Below are positions 12,904-26,600 of a DNA stretch of 64,000 nucleotides, in pieces. Below the pieces are notes generated by a model that saw only the letters and a program-made list of their open reading frames with translations, made no database searches and was not told where the DNA came from. This stretch comes from Apostichopus japonicus (lineage: Eukaryota; Echinodermata; Holothuroidea; Aspidochirotida; Stichopodidae), in NCBI RefSeq assembly GCF_037975245.1, contig NC_092583.1, positions 229,764-293,763 on the forward strand, read 5' to 3'. Positions within the stretch are counted from its first letter, which is position 1, and each line of letters starts with the position of its first letter. The position numbers were made by a program, and so were the translations under genes.

Positions 12904-13548
12904 GGCTAATAATGTTGATGGAAGAGAAACTATTCCACACTGTAAGTTTAAAGCCTGATCTCAATATCTGCCTTGTAACTTGTGATATGGTTGACAGAAT
13001 GTGACCTATCTGACTTGCTATAAACCTTCAAATATTCCAGGAAGTTAGATCACTGTTGGGAGATCTCTGATGTCATATGGGAGAATGCTCTTCAAATGAT
13101 ATTTTAGTCTTATTGATTTATCCTTGAAACCTGATACATTTAGATGTTCCTTAGCTGATGATAATCTCTGCATTTAGAATTTCATCAAACTGTATAATTT
13201 TCTTGGGTAGATTGTTCTTTCCTCTCTATGTAGTGATTGAATTATTTTAAAGAAAAACAAAGACATTTCAGCTAACAAGCTCTAACGAGCCCTGATGATA
13301 TCATCTATTCTGCTGTTGCCAGAAAGAAAATGTTACAAAATATTACAATATTTGAATATTTTGTATCAGAAGGTAATGAGGATTTGACTTTTGCCTACAG
13401 ATTATGAAAACTATAAGCAAATTTAAAAGCCAAGCAATCAACTTCAGCCATCAGAAAATCCTTTTAACTGTTGCTAAAAATATCTCCATGATTACGATTG
13501 ACTTTATGATTGGAAGGCACCAGCATGTACCACTGAACTAACACTCCA
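12904..13548. other. no gene recognised
   Basis: Unique sequence after the LINE target duplication. No open frame, repeat or motif is recognised. Confidence 0.4.
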
Positions 13549-13699
13549 CTATCTACCTAACATCTAGCTATCATCTACCTAACATCTACGTAAGATATAC
13601 CTAACATCTACGTAAGATCTACCTAACATCTACGTAAGATCTACCTAACATCTACATAAGATCTACCTAACATCTACGTAAGATCTACCTAACATCTAA
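13549..13699. repeat. 22-bp minisatellite, about 7 copies
   Basis: Unit ATCTACCTAACATCTACGTA plus AG. Confidence 0.92.
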
Positions 13700-13944
13700 C
13701 CAGTGGTTTTCTGGTTGCAAGAAGGGTAAACCTTTACTTTGCTTCAAGTTGTGCTGGAAATATTTGTTGAGCTATGAAAAGCTAATTGCATGAAATACTC
13801 AAGATCTGTTATTTATGGATATGTTATAGACAGATGCATCAATTGATAACTATATGAGCTATGAGAGAGCCAATCTATAAAACATATTTTCTTCTTTCCT
13901 TGAGGAAGGACGAGGGTCTACCATGTGATTATGTAATATGCAGG

Positions 13945-14195
13945 CAATCTTTAGTTACACATGCAGGTTATTATCATGTGTTCCATAGCATATTAAGTAT
14001 GCCTGCAGGTAATTATCAGGTGCTCTCCAGTATGTTGTCATACCTGCAGATAATTATGCAGGCACACATGCAGGTATAATTATCTGCTGCTCTGTAGTAC
14101 GTTGGCACACCTGCAGATAATCATCAGCAAGCTGTTCCATAGTTTATAGGTACACCTGCAGATAAATATCAGGTGCTCCTTAGTATGACTGGTAG
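13945..14195. repeat. diverged ~50-bp tandem repeat just upstream of exon 1
   Basis: Recurrent words CACCTGCAGATAATTATCAG and GTGCTC..TAGTATG occur about five times with many differences. They suggest an old, decayed array. Confidence 0.6.
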
Positions 14196-14472
14196 GTTGA
14201 GTAGCAGTGAGGATATGTAATAACATGAAAGTATGCTGTAAGGTTCATTAAGGTTCATTCATCAACATGTTGACTTGCAAGTAACACATCTTCCAATCAT
14301 GCAACAAATTCATGCAGTTAATATCATGCCAATTTTGGCCTTATCCATATTTCTTTATTTGAATGCATCAGCTGCTATTTTTATTCTAACACCAAGATCT
14401 AATTGTTGTAACCTTGTCCATCACACGTTATGCAATAGCTATGCCTATATATTTCCATGTCTATCTATTCAG

Positions 14473-14636
14473 CCTCAGGAAAAAGGATTTGCCATCTAGT
14501 TCAAAAAGGCATGTCCACATGCAATTGGGCAGTGTCCCAGAGGAGGGGCGTGATTCCCACAGTGAATCAATGAAGGGTGAAATGGCAGAGAGTTTTCCTA
14601 ATGGATCTACACCAGAATTCAAAACCAATGGCACAG
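14473..14636 (+). CDS. SLC4A2-like: AE exon 1 (first recognised exon), hydrophilic N-terminal region
   Basis: Encodes about 54 residues, basic then acidic and Ser-rich (RKKDLPSSSKRHVHMQLG, then PEEGRDSHSES). It is typical of the poorly conserved N-terminal arm of AE2/AE3. The acceptor is the tandem CAGCCTCAG: splicing after 14472 or after 14478 gives the same frame and differs by two codons. The donor is ACAG|GTCAGA, phase 1. In-frame ATG codons upstream (14414, 14441) would add a hydrophobic, non-AE sequence, so this is probably an internal exon rather than the first coding one. Assignment rests on linkage and the phase match to exon 2. Confidence 0.7.
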
Positions 14637-17600
14637 GTCAGACAGTTTTTATTTTTGTACAACTTGCATTAATATTAAAACATTCAGGTTACTCATGACC
14701 AAGGTTTGATGCGAGAAACAGCATCTGCAACAGGTGATCTGTGATTATCAGTTCTTCAATGACAACCTGTGCAAATCACTCAGCTAAGGAGGTTTTAATA
14801 AAGGTCTAGTCAAAGTATGGCTGGTCACACTTTCTTGGAGTATTATAGCCAAAGCAGATGCTGCAACAAACTCTGTCTTATATTTGATGTGTTTGAGTAA
14901 CTTGTGGGAATGTTTAGGTGCTCAATCAATCACTTTAACCTTCCAGACACTAATCTAGTTTAAGGTCTAGCTTATACTTTGTTTTGGTATTTTTGAGTAA
15001 CTTGTTGAGATGTTTAGTTGCTCAACCAATCACTTTAACCTTCCAGACACTAATCTAGTTTAAGGTCTAGCTTATACTTTGTTTTGGTATTTTTGAGTAA
15101 CTTGTTGGGATGTTTAGGTGCTCAATCAATCACTTTAACCTTCCATACACTAATCTAGTTTAAGGTCTAGCTTATACTTTGTTTTGGTATTTTTGAGTAA
15201 CTTGTTGAGATGTTTAGTTGCTCAACCAATCACTTTAACCTTCCAGACACTAGTCTAGTTTAAGGTCTAGCTTATACTTTGTTTTGGTATTTTTGAGTAA
15301 CTTGTTGGAATGTTTAGTTGCTCAACCAATCACTTTAACCTTCCATACACTAATCTAGTTTAAGGTCTAGCTTATACTTTGTTTTGGTATTTTTGAGTAA
15401 CTTGTTGGAATGTTTAGTTGCTCAACCAATCACTTTAACCTTCCATACACTAATCTAGTTTAAGGTCTAGCTTATACTTTGTTTTGGTATTTTTGAGTAA
15501 CTTGTTGGAATGTTTAGTTGCTCAACCAATCACTTTAACCTTCCATACACTAATCTAGTTTAAGGTCTAGCTTATACTTTGTTTTGGTATTTTTGAGTAA
15601 CTTGTTGAGATGTTTAGTTGCTCAACCAATCACTTTAACCTTCCAGACACTAATCTAGTTTAAGGTCTAGCTTATACTTTGTTTTGGTATTTTTGAGTAA
15701 CTTGTTGGGATGTTTAGGTGCTCAACCAATCACTTTAACCTTCCAGACACTAATCTAGTTTAAGGTCTAGCTTATACTTTGTTTTGGTATTTTTGAGTAA
15801 CTTGTTGAGATGTTTAGTTGCTCAACCAATCACTTTAACCTTCCATACACTAATCTAGTTTAAGGTCTAGCTTATACTTTGTTTTGGTATTTTTGAGTAA
15901 CTTGTTGGGATGTTTAGGTGCTCAATCAATCACTTTAACCTTCCAGACACTAATCTAGTTTAAGGTCTAGCTTATACTTTGTTTTTGTCTTTTTTAGTAA
16001 TTTGTTGGGATATTTAGGCGCTCAACCAATCACTTTAACCTTCCAGACACTAATCTAGTTTAAGCTTATACTTTGTTTTGGTATTTTTGAGTAACTTGTT
16101 GGGATGTTTAGGCGCTCAACACAATCATGTCTGACAATAGCCAATAACATCTTTTGACTGTGTGTTTATACACTGTGTATATTTTACAGGGGAAATGTGT
16201 TCTTCATAGTTTCAATATAATGTAGAAACATTTTTGTTTTACTTGTGAACCTTGCAAGTTGCAATTTATGTCTTACATTTTAATATGTTTCTACCAATCA
16301 CAAATTGATTTGGTATAAAATGTCCGCATTCTTACAAATAAGCTGATATACAACATGATGCCAGTGATAGTTGGGAATTTCTTCAAGTAGATCGGTAGCT
16401 GTGTGTAATCTTCATCTAAATGGTTTATTTATGTTTGTATGTGTGTCATTTTGAACTTCTATTGCAGAATGCCATCTCACTGCACTTACTCTGTATGTAT
16501 CTATGTTTATGTGTAGCCATGTATGTGTGTCATTTTGAATTGCTATAGCATTTGGAGAGGGCGGGATGATAGAAACATTCTTTGGTGTCTCTTGCAGATG
16601 GCCAAAAAGGAAGAAGGTCTGCTGTTTCTATGGAAGCTAGTCCCATGCCAACAGATGACCGACGGAGGGTTCTGTTTGAAGCACCATTAGACCCTCATGA
16701 GGTGAGGTCATTGCTGTGGTTCTGCACTACTAATTAAAGAGGATATCAGGCTGTTAATGAGCTAGTATTTGTATAAAATTGAGTAGATGTGATTAGTCTA
16801 TGTCTGGCTAGCATGTCACCCTCAAAGTTTGCGGCTGTTCAGAAGTTGCATGAGCAAATACAAGTGAAATGTTTGAAAGTTGGGTTTTATCCAGCTGGAT
16901 ATGCTTGGTGCATATCGTTGGGATAATGAGTGATTATGTGTTCACCTTTTTTGTAGAGAAAAAGGTACACGCTGGCCGATAAAAAAAAAGGTTTGGTAAT
17001 TTATGTAGTGAAGGTTATCAGTGTCAGCATTCTTGTATGGTAATAAGAAGGTTGCAAACATGGTCATAATGTTACCAGCTTGTACACACAAATGTAATAT
17101 CAGTGCAAGCATAAACAATAACATGTAAACACTCTGTGAAGTATGTATACACAACATATGCAGGCCTCAAATTTCACGGTGGCCATGGGCGACGGTGCCC
17201 TTCCAACTGGCCTTGGTGCCTATAGGAAATCTGACATTTTCACGGCCAAAAATGCCTTGCCCTTTTTGCTCTGATGGCCGCCATGCCCTTTTGAGAAACA
17301 AACCCCAAGAACACCCTGACAACTAGGTCAACGGAAAACAACAAAACACATTTTTGAATGAACATATTTCTTGATTTCTTTCAAAAACCCACAACTTCTT
17401 CTAACAAGAACCAAAATTTCTCCCTATCCTACAGATGATTGAATTAGTTTGAAAATAAATATATCACAGCAATCAACCGCAAGGTACAGGGTTTACAACA
17501 CTCCATTACCGAGATTTTCATGCTAAAAATAGACAATGATGCTCTCCAAAATTCCCGTGATTTGATTGGCTAAAAGTCCCTATCCATTGTCTGGAACATT

Positions 17601-20600
17601 CTTGCATCTGTAGTGCTCAATGAACACAAAGTTGTTTAACAACTGACAATTACTGTACTTGCAAAGTTACTTTTCCCTGTGTAGAGATAACAAAGTTTGT
17701 TGTATAGGCTATCATATGTGTGCACTCAAATATCATAATGTTAGGCCTTGCCGCATAACGTCCTACGTAACTTTTGACAACAATCACTCCTGGTACGAAG
17801 ATGCACTTGAATTGTTTCTGAGACTCTCACGTAATATTTGAATCGTTGTTTTGATCAGAAAATGTTATGAGTTGAGACAATCTATGAATTTTGTGGGAAG
17901 CTAACATCTCTGGTCCTGAAAAGGATATTACATCTCACAGGATGTCTCTTCTCTCTGCATTGATAGTTGCTAATGTGAAAGATGCATTTGTACCACAGTA
18001 GTTTCTGTTGCAAATTTTTTCACGGTCCAATTGACCACATGCTTCAGTAAATTTTGTTGGTGCAACATTCGTGTGTAAACTACTGTGAATCGTCAAAAGT
18101 AGACATTGAAGTTTGATTTTTTTTAAATCCACATTGCGTAAAAAGCTATTCACATAGGCCTTCTGTAATTTTCGTAGAGATGATTGTTTGCAAAGAACTT
18201 AGCCCAGGATAAATGTTGAATCAGGTTTTGAGGATTTGCAACTGTGTAGTTGAAAATGCAGTTCAAACAGGCCTACGTACATGCAATAGTACAGTGGAAT
18301 TTAGCGAGAGATATATGCACACTGTGGGTACAGGGATTTTTGAAGTTGGTTGTTGGAATCGCTGCAAGGTCAAAGCATGGAGCTAGTACTACAGAATGGA
18401 CTTTGCGAGTAGGGAAGTACAAGGGCGGACGAAGGGGAGGGGGTGTGGGGTACAAATTGGTTGAAACGGCAGGGTGGGCGAAAGAAGTGGTGGGCCGGGC
18501 CGCCACTGTCAAACAGCAAAGCTAAGGCACTGGGCCATCTATTGAGTATACCATTCACTAGGTTATCTAGGGGTTAAATAATTCTATTGACAAAAAGGAA
18601 AGCAAAGTGAGAGAGACCACCTTCTACTGTTCTGCTTCATTATAACAGCCGCCAGGACCTTAACAGAAATTTTTTCATGGTGTTTATTCTTTATGGCCTT
18701 GTTGCCCTTCGTTAAGTTGGCTTTGGTGCCTTACCTCATAGCCTTGGTGCCCTTTAAAATTTTGCCCCATTCAAGGCCAAAGTGGCCTTGCCCTAAAAAT
18801 TGTGAAAAGGCCTGCATATGTCTGATTCCAAACCAAAAGAATTATGATGAACTTCATAGTTGGTGTACAGATGCATGTACAAGAAACAACTTGTTTCTGT
18901 GGATGCCAAAGGTCATTTGAGATCAACAGAGGTGTTGTCAGTATGGAATCTTTGTAAACATGGTAACTCAAAAAGTGCATATTGGTTAAGTTCATTTATA
19001 GTCGATACACCAACTTGCATGGTAAGCAAAATTATCCTTTAAAATTGGTGGTCAGGTGTCATTTGATATCAATAGTTGCCAAGATGTCTAAAACTCTTTA
19101 AAACATAATAATGGTCTAAAAATTCAGCTTGGCTAAATGTTGAGTTTCCTGGTTATCATTAACAAGCAAGTTGCATAGGTGAAAGAACTATTGAAAGAAA
19201 ACAATTCTTGAAGCTTGGATACAAATGATTTCCACAGTGAATTGCGACTCAAAATAAATTTATTGGTGTTTTAACCTTGAATCAGTGCAACATATATTTG
19301 TTCATAACTGGATGAATTTTTGGAAGAGGAAGCACTTTATTGCTTCAATGCAAAAACCATGAATATCACTTTTGTCACTTTTATCTTCAAGCTATAAGAA
19401 GTCATAAATGATATCTATCAAGTTCATTTTCAAAAGTATTCATTAATAACTCTGATCATGCTAAAGTAGAAAGCTGACTGGATAATTGTATATCATGAGT
19501 CAGCACTTAATACATTGGTTATTGAAAGTATGTGCTCTATACAGCAGCATGAAACGCCTGCAGGTTAGAACCATGAAAACACCTAATTATGGCTGAGTGG
19601 ATATTTAGGGTAAGCTGTGATTATCATGCCAGGGGCATACTCACCACTGACAATGCCATACAAAAACATATCCTAACGTCATTTAAAGGAGCATTCACGG
19701 TTTCATAAGGTTCATGTTTGTTTAAAGGAGCATTCACGGTTTCATAAGGTTCATGTTTGTTTAAAGGAGCATTCACGGTATCATTGGGTTCACAATCCTC
19801 CGTGAATTACAAATAGCATTTGAACATTCAAGCAGATGTTCACATGTAGATAAACATTCAATAACATATAATGAAATTAAAATAAAAAAATCCAGGCAAG
19901 GTGCTACAGTATGCCTGTACCTATTGTTTTGTTATGTGTCATGAAATAAAAATTTAAGTAGGACACAAGTACATCATATCTTAGGTGTTCATTGGTCATA
20001 TCATCAATATAGATCTTGATGGCGAGGAACAGGTCATTCATCATAGCTTCAGTAGATCTTAATCTTGGGCCACAGGTCATTCATCATAGCTTCAGTAAAT
20101 CTTAATCTTGGGGCACAGGTCATTCATCATAGCTTCAGTAAATCTTAATCTTGGGGAACAGGTCATTCATCATAGCATCAGTTGATCTTGATGTGGAGGA
20201 ACAGGTCATTCATCATAGCTTCAGTAAATCTTAATCTTGGGGAACAGGTCATTCATCATAGCTTCAGTAAATCTTAATCTTGGGGCACAGGTCATTCATC
20301 ATAGCTTCAGTAAATCTTAATCTTGGGGAACAGGTCATTCATCATAGCTTCAGTTGATCTTGATGTGGAGGAACAGGTCATTCATCATAGCTTCAGTAAA
20401 TCTTAATCTTGGGGAACAGGTCATTCATCATAGCTTCAGTAAATCTTAATCTTGGGGAACAGGTCATTCATCATGGCTTCAGTAAATCTTAATCTTGGGG
20501 CACAGGTCATTCATCATAGCTTCAGTAGATCTTAATCTTGGGGCACAGGTCATTCATCATAGCTTCAGTAAATCTTAATCTTGGGGCACAGGTCATTCAT

Positions 20601-23600
20601 CATAGCTTCAGTAGATCTTAATCTTGGGGCACAGGTCATTCATCATAGCTTCAGTAAATCTTAATCTTGGGGCACAGGTCATTCATCATAGCTTCAGTAA
20701 ATCTTAATCTTGGGGCACAGGTCATTCATCATAGCTTCAGTAAATCTTAATCTTGGGGCACAGGTCATTCATCATAGCTTCAGTTGATCTTGATGTGGTG
20801 GCACAGGTCATTCGTCATAGCTTCAGTAGATCTTAATCTTGGGGCACAGGTCATTCATCATAGCTTCAGTAGATCTTAATCTTGGGGCACAGTTCATTCA
20901 TCATAGCTTCAGTAAATCTTAATCTTTGGGCACAGGTCATTCATCATAGCTTCAGTAAATCTTAATCTTGGGGCACAGGTCATTCATCATAGCTTCAGTA
21001 AGTCTTAATCTTGGGGCACAGGTCATTCATCATAGCTTCAGTAGATCTTAATCTTTGGGCACAGGTCATTCATCATAGCTTCAGTAAATCTTAATCTTGG
21101 GGCACAGGTCATTCATCATAGCTTCAGTAAATCTTAATCTTGGGGCACAGGTCATTCATCATAGCTTCAGTAAATCTTAATCTTGGGGCACAGGTCATTC
21201 ATCATAGCTTCAGTTGATCTTGATGTGGGGCACAGGTCATTCATCATATCTTCAGTAAATCTTAATCTTGGGGCACAGGTCATTCATCATAGCTTCAGTA
21301 AATCTTAATCTTGGGGCACAGGTCATTCATCATAGCTTCAGTAAATCTTAATCTTGAGGCACAGGTCATTCATCGTAGCTTCAGTTGATCTTGATGTGGG
21401 GCACAGGTCATTCATCATATCTTCAGTAAATCTTAATCTTGGGGCACAGGTCATTCATCATAGCTTCAGTAAATCTTAATCTTGGGGCACAGGTCATTCA
21501 TCATAGCTTCAGTAAATCTTAATCTTGAGGCACAGGTCATTCATCATAGCTTCAGTAAATCTTAATCTTGGGGCACAGGTCATTCATCATAGCTTCAGTA
21601 AATCTTAATCTTGGGGCACAGGGCCATTCATCATATCTTCAGTAAATCTTGATGTGGCGGCACAGGTCATTGGTCATTTGTTAGACAATTTACTAAGTTA
21701 TGACAAATGGGTTCTTCAAATGTACCTTGTGTTTATACAAGTGTTATTGTCAAATGTACCTTCTGTTTATACAAGTATCATTTTCATATACTTAAGTTTT
21801 GTTTGTTGACTATCCCTTTAAGATTGGAGCTGTGCCAAGTTCTCTTTCTCTTTCTTTCTTGGTTACATTTTCAGTGTGAGACATCATCAACTAAAGAGTG
21901 TAATTTTTAGTTACATCGTAGAAGTATTTCTGCTTAAAATCATGAACCAAATTATCTCCATTTTGAAGGGACAAAATGATAGTGATGAGTCTAAGATGAC
22001 AAAGACAACCATACAGTTCCATCTTCACAGCCACTTAGCTTCTATAAATCTTCTTTTCATCAGCCATTTAAGATCATGTATAAGAATAAAAGATGGATGA
22101 AAGAGTGAGCAGGTCCCAGTACTTGGAGCCTCTGAAAGATTTACGACAAGTGTTTGAAATTCAATCACCCCTCAGAGATGATCTTGTCATGGCTTTTAAC
22201 AGAGTGGTAGATTTTGCTTCTTGTTGACGTCACATATATCCTAAGGTTTCCCTGAGGTCATTGATTTGTATGTTAGTAACAACTGGGAAATCAAGAGCAA
22301 TGTGTTTGGAGACTGCGTTGAGAACCTAAGGCTATCAGTGGATGTCTGGGCATTACTGGAACTGTGGGGAAACTTAATATTAGCTATCCATTTCCCAAGG
22401 ACTCAAGTAGTATGATGTCGACTTCCTTAGCAAGAATATGATTCTCTACTTTAGATGTTTCCTATTGCAGTTCTATTTTTGACCAGCTATGATGTATCCC
22501 AACATGATTGATGTAGTTTTATAGTCATTTCAGTTTAAAAAAAAAAACTTGCATGTGCATTTTGTGCATTTTGTGTCAATGCATCTGTTCAAACGAACAA
22601 TGAAATAAAGTATTTATATTACTGCTTGAAAAGTAATACCTTTACACTTAATATTTACTTACTTGCAGCATGTAGGGATTGATTGGTGAGTTAGGTTTTT
22701 GTCTGTTCAACTGGTTTTTGTTTTGTTTTGATTTTTCTTATTTTTTTTAATTAGGATATAATGCCCATTATTCTTTTTAACACATTCATGTTGTATAGTC
22801 TGTCATACATGTGTAATAACATAGGCCAACAACTTGACTTTATCCGGATTCTGTTTCCTTTCACCATACAGGTGCAAACACTTCCTAGTCAAATTTTTAT
22901 CAAAGAGTGCAAAATATTTCCATAGGGCCCTGACCAGGATGAGGGGGACAATAATGATCTGGTGTGGTGCAATTTCGATGTCATTGGTCAGACTCCTGCT
23001 CCCTCTGTCTCCCAAATCTCATTATTGGGATCCCTGATACATGTAACTACCACATAACATTATTTGTGGTGTTAATTTGAAAAAGAAGTACTACCATAAT
23101 TCATCCTGTCATGCTGCATTTCAATTCAAACGAAGCAAAAAATTGATATGATCTAATACCACTTTCTTTTACTTTTATGAACTGGTTCTTTTCTTCTGCA
23201 GCTGTTTGTCCAGCTTAACGAGTGGCAACCTAGTGACCCACAAGACTTTTACAGTGACAGACACTGGAAAGAAAAGTCACGCTGGATCAAATTTGAAGAA
23301 GACTGGGAGCAAGGAGCAGAGAAATGGGGCAAACCCCACGTAGCACACTTGACATTCCACAGTTTACCAGAGTTAAGGAGATTTCTGGAAAATGGTAATC
23401 TAGTGATGAAATCATATCAACTGTCATCTGCAACAGGCAGTTTACTTCAAGTCATACACACATGTCAAATGTATATCTTTGGTCTGGTGCTGCAGACATA
23501 TTGGGAGGTTTAAGGGTGGATGGATTTAATAGTTCATCTGGTGCTGCAGACATACTGGGGGGTTTAAGGGCTGATGCATTTAATAGTCCATCTGGTGCTG

Positions 23601-26600
23601 CAAACGTATTGGGAGGTTTAAGGGCTGATGCATTTAATAGTCCATCTGGTGCTGCAGACATACTGGGGGGTTTAAGGGCTGATGGATTTAATAGTTCATC
23701 TGGTGCTGCAGACATACTGGGGGGTTTAAGGGCTGATGCATTTAATAGTCCATCTGGTGCTGCAGACCTACTGGGGGGTTTAAGGGCTGATGGATTTAAT
23801 AGTCCATCTGGTGCTGCAGACATATTGGGAGGTTTAAGGGCTGATGGATTTAATAGTCCATCTGGTGCTGCAGACATACTGGGGGGTTTAAGGGCTGAAT
23901 GATTTAATAGTCCATCTGGTGCTGCAGACATATTGGGAGGTTTAAGGGCTGATGCATTTAATAGTCGGTCTGGTGCTGCAAACACAAACACCTAGTTTAA
24001 AGAGAGCTGATACAATTAATATTAGGGTCTGTTTTAACAATCACATTCTTATCATTTAATGGTTTAATTGCATTTAATGAAAGGTCTTTCATAAACAGTT
24101 GACTAAATACCTACAACATTCAGTTGATCAGGAACGATAAATGTTTAATGGCTGATACATTAAATGATTGGTCTTCTATAAACAGTTGACTGAAGACCGG
24201 ATACACTCAGTTGTTCAGGACTGATATATGTTTAATGGCTGATACATTAAATGATTGGTCTTCTATAAACAGTTGACTGAAGGCCAGATACATTCAGTTG
24301 TTCAGGACTGATATACGTTAAATGGCTGATACATTAAATGATTGGTCTTCTATAAACAGTTGACTGAAGACCGGATACACTCAGTTGTTCAGGACTGATA
24401 TATGTTTAATGGCTGATACATTAAATGAATGGTCTTCTATAAACAGTTGAATGAAGACCGGATACACTCAGTTGTTCAGGACTGATATATGTTTAATGGC
24501 TGATACATTAAATGAATGGTCTTCTATAAACAGTTGAATGAAGACCGGATACACTCAGTTGTTCAGGACTGATATATGGCTGATACATTAAATGAATGGT
24601 CTTCTATAAACAGTTGACTGAAGACCGGATACACTCAGTTGTTCAGGACTGATATATGTTTAATGGCTGATACATTAAATGATTGGTCTTCTATATACAG
24701 TTGACTGAAGACCAGATACACTCAGTTGTTCAGGACTGATATATGTTTAATGGCTGATACATTAAACGATTGGTCTTCTATAAACAGTTGACTGAAGACC
24801 GGATACACTCAGTTGTTCAGGACTGATATATGTTTAATGGCTGATACATTAAACGATTGGTCTTCTATAAACAGTTGACTGAAGACCGGATACACTCAGT
24901 TGTTCAGGACTGATATATGTTTAATGGCTGATACATTAAATGATTGGTCTTCTATAAACAGTTGACTGAAGGCCAGATACACTCAGTTGTTCAGGACTGA
25001 TATATGTTTAATGGCTGATACATTAAATGATTGGTCTTCTATAAACAGTTGACTGAATACCTACAACATTCAGTTGATCAGGAACGATATATGTTTAATG
25101 GCTGATACATTAAATGATTGGTCTTCTATAAACAGTTGACTGAATACCTACAACATTCAGTTGATCAGGAACGATATATGTTTAATGGCTGATACATTAA
25201 ATGATTGGTCTTCTATAAACAGTTGACTGATGGCCAGATACATTCAGTTGTTCAGGACTGATATATGTTTAATGGCTGATACATTAAATGAATGGTCTTC
25301 TATAAACAGTTGACTGAAGACCGGATACACTCAGTTGTTCAGGACTGATATATGTTTAATGGCTGATACATTAAATGATTGGTCTTCCATAAACAGTTGA
25401 CTGAAGGCCAGATACACTCAAGTTGTTCAGGACTGATATATGTTTAATGGCTGATACATTAAATGAATGGTCTTCTATAAACAGTTGACTGAAGACCGGA
25501 TACATTCAGTTGTTCAGGACTGATATATGTTTAATGGCTGATACATTAAATGATTGGTCTTCTATAAACAGTTGACTGAAGACCGGATACACTCAGTTGT
25601 TCAGGACTGATATATGTTTAATGGCTGATACATTAAATGATTGGTCTTCCATAAACAGTTGACTGAAGGCCAGATACACTCAAGTTGTTCAGGACTGATA
25701 TATGTTTAATGGCTGATACATTAAATGAATGGTCTTCTATAAACAGTTGACTGAAGACCGGATACACTCAGTTGTTCAGGACTGATATATGTTTAATGGC
25801 TGATACATTAAATGATTGGTCTTCCATAAACAGTTGACTGAAGGCCAGATACACTCAGTTGTTCAGGACTGATATATGTTTAATGGCTGATACATTAAAT
25901 GAATGGTCTTCTATAAACAGTTGACTGAAGACCGGATACACTCAGTTGCTCTGCACTGATATATGTTTCTTTTATATCAGGTCTAGTGCTACTCAACAGA
26001 GAAGAAACTTCTCTCACAGATTTGATTGAATCAGTTCTAGATAACCTCCAGGATGAAGATCTGATTCAAAGTTCTGACAGGGAAACGCTTGATCCCATTC
26101 TCTTTCAGATTGGGAAAAGGTGAGCAAATGTAAACAAAGTCAACTGTTGACTATTTGTCAATGTTTATCATGTTTGGAAGATGGAGAAGATTGGGGTGAG
26201 GGATGGGCTGGGTCAGTGCATGTTATATCATGATGGGTGCCTAATATCTAACCCTCTGAACCTCAACTATTCCTCTTCGAACCCATATAGTCATGTATTT
26301 GCCCTCTAACAGGGACCTACCTTATTGTTTAATATGTATTTAAATCCAGTTTGAATGCAGTTCTACCAATAAATGATCATTCCAAAAGAAAAATAATTTG
26401 CTTAAATTGGCTCTTGTGGCAGGAATGTGAAATTCAAACGAGAAGGTGGCATAGCAACAGTCTTGTCATTTATTGTAGCAGAATTCAGTATAAGGAGGGT
26501 GGGGTGGGGGGGGGGTGTTTCACAGATATAGTGCAATGAAGATTTAAGATATAGAAAAATGTGCAATAATCCACAAACATGCTCACCAATCATGGGTATG

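Noticed and set aside
13549-13699. CRISPR-like or other spaced repeat arrays
   Set aside because: All arrays are head-to-tail without unique spacers of constant length, and the DNA is clearly eukaryotic.
14414-14472. ATG-initiated N-terminal extension of exon 1 (MSITRYAIAMPIYFHVYLFS)
   Set aside because: Hydrophobic and unlike any AE N-terminus; it lies before a usable acceptor, so it is probably intron.
22803-23037. Opposite-strand frames of 67-70 codons in intron 2
   Set aside because: Open on both strands, no recognised family and no splice context; kept only as a note on the intron.
23452-23991. Frames of 179 and 146 codons resembling collagen-like or Gly/Ala repeat proteins
   Set aside because: The 54-bp intronic minisatellite read on both strands; no splice or start context.
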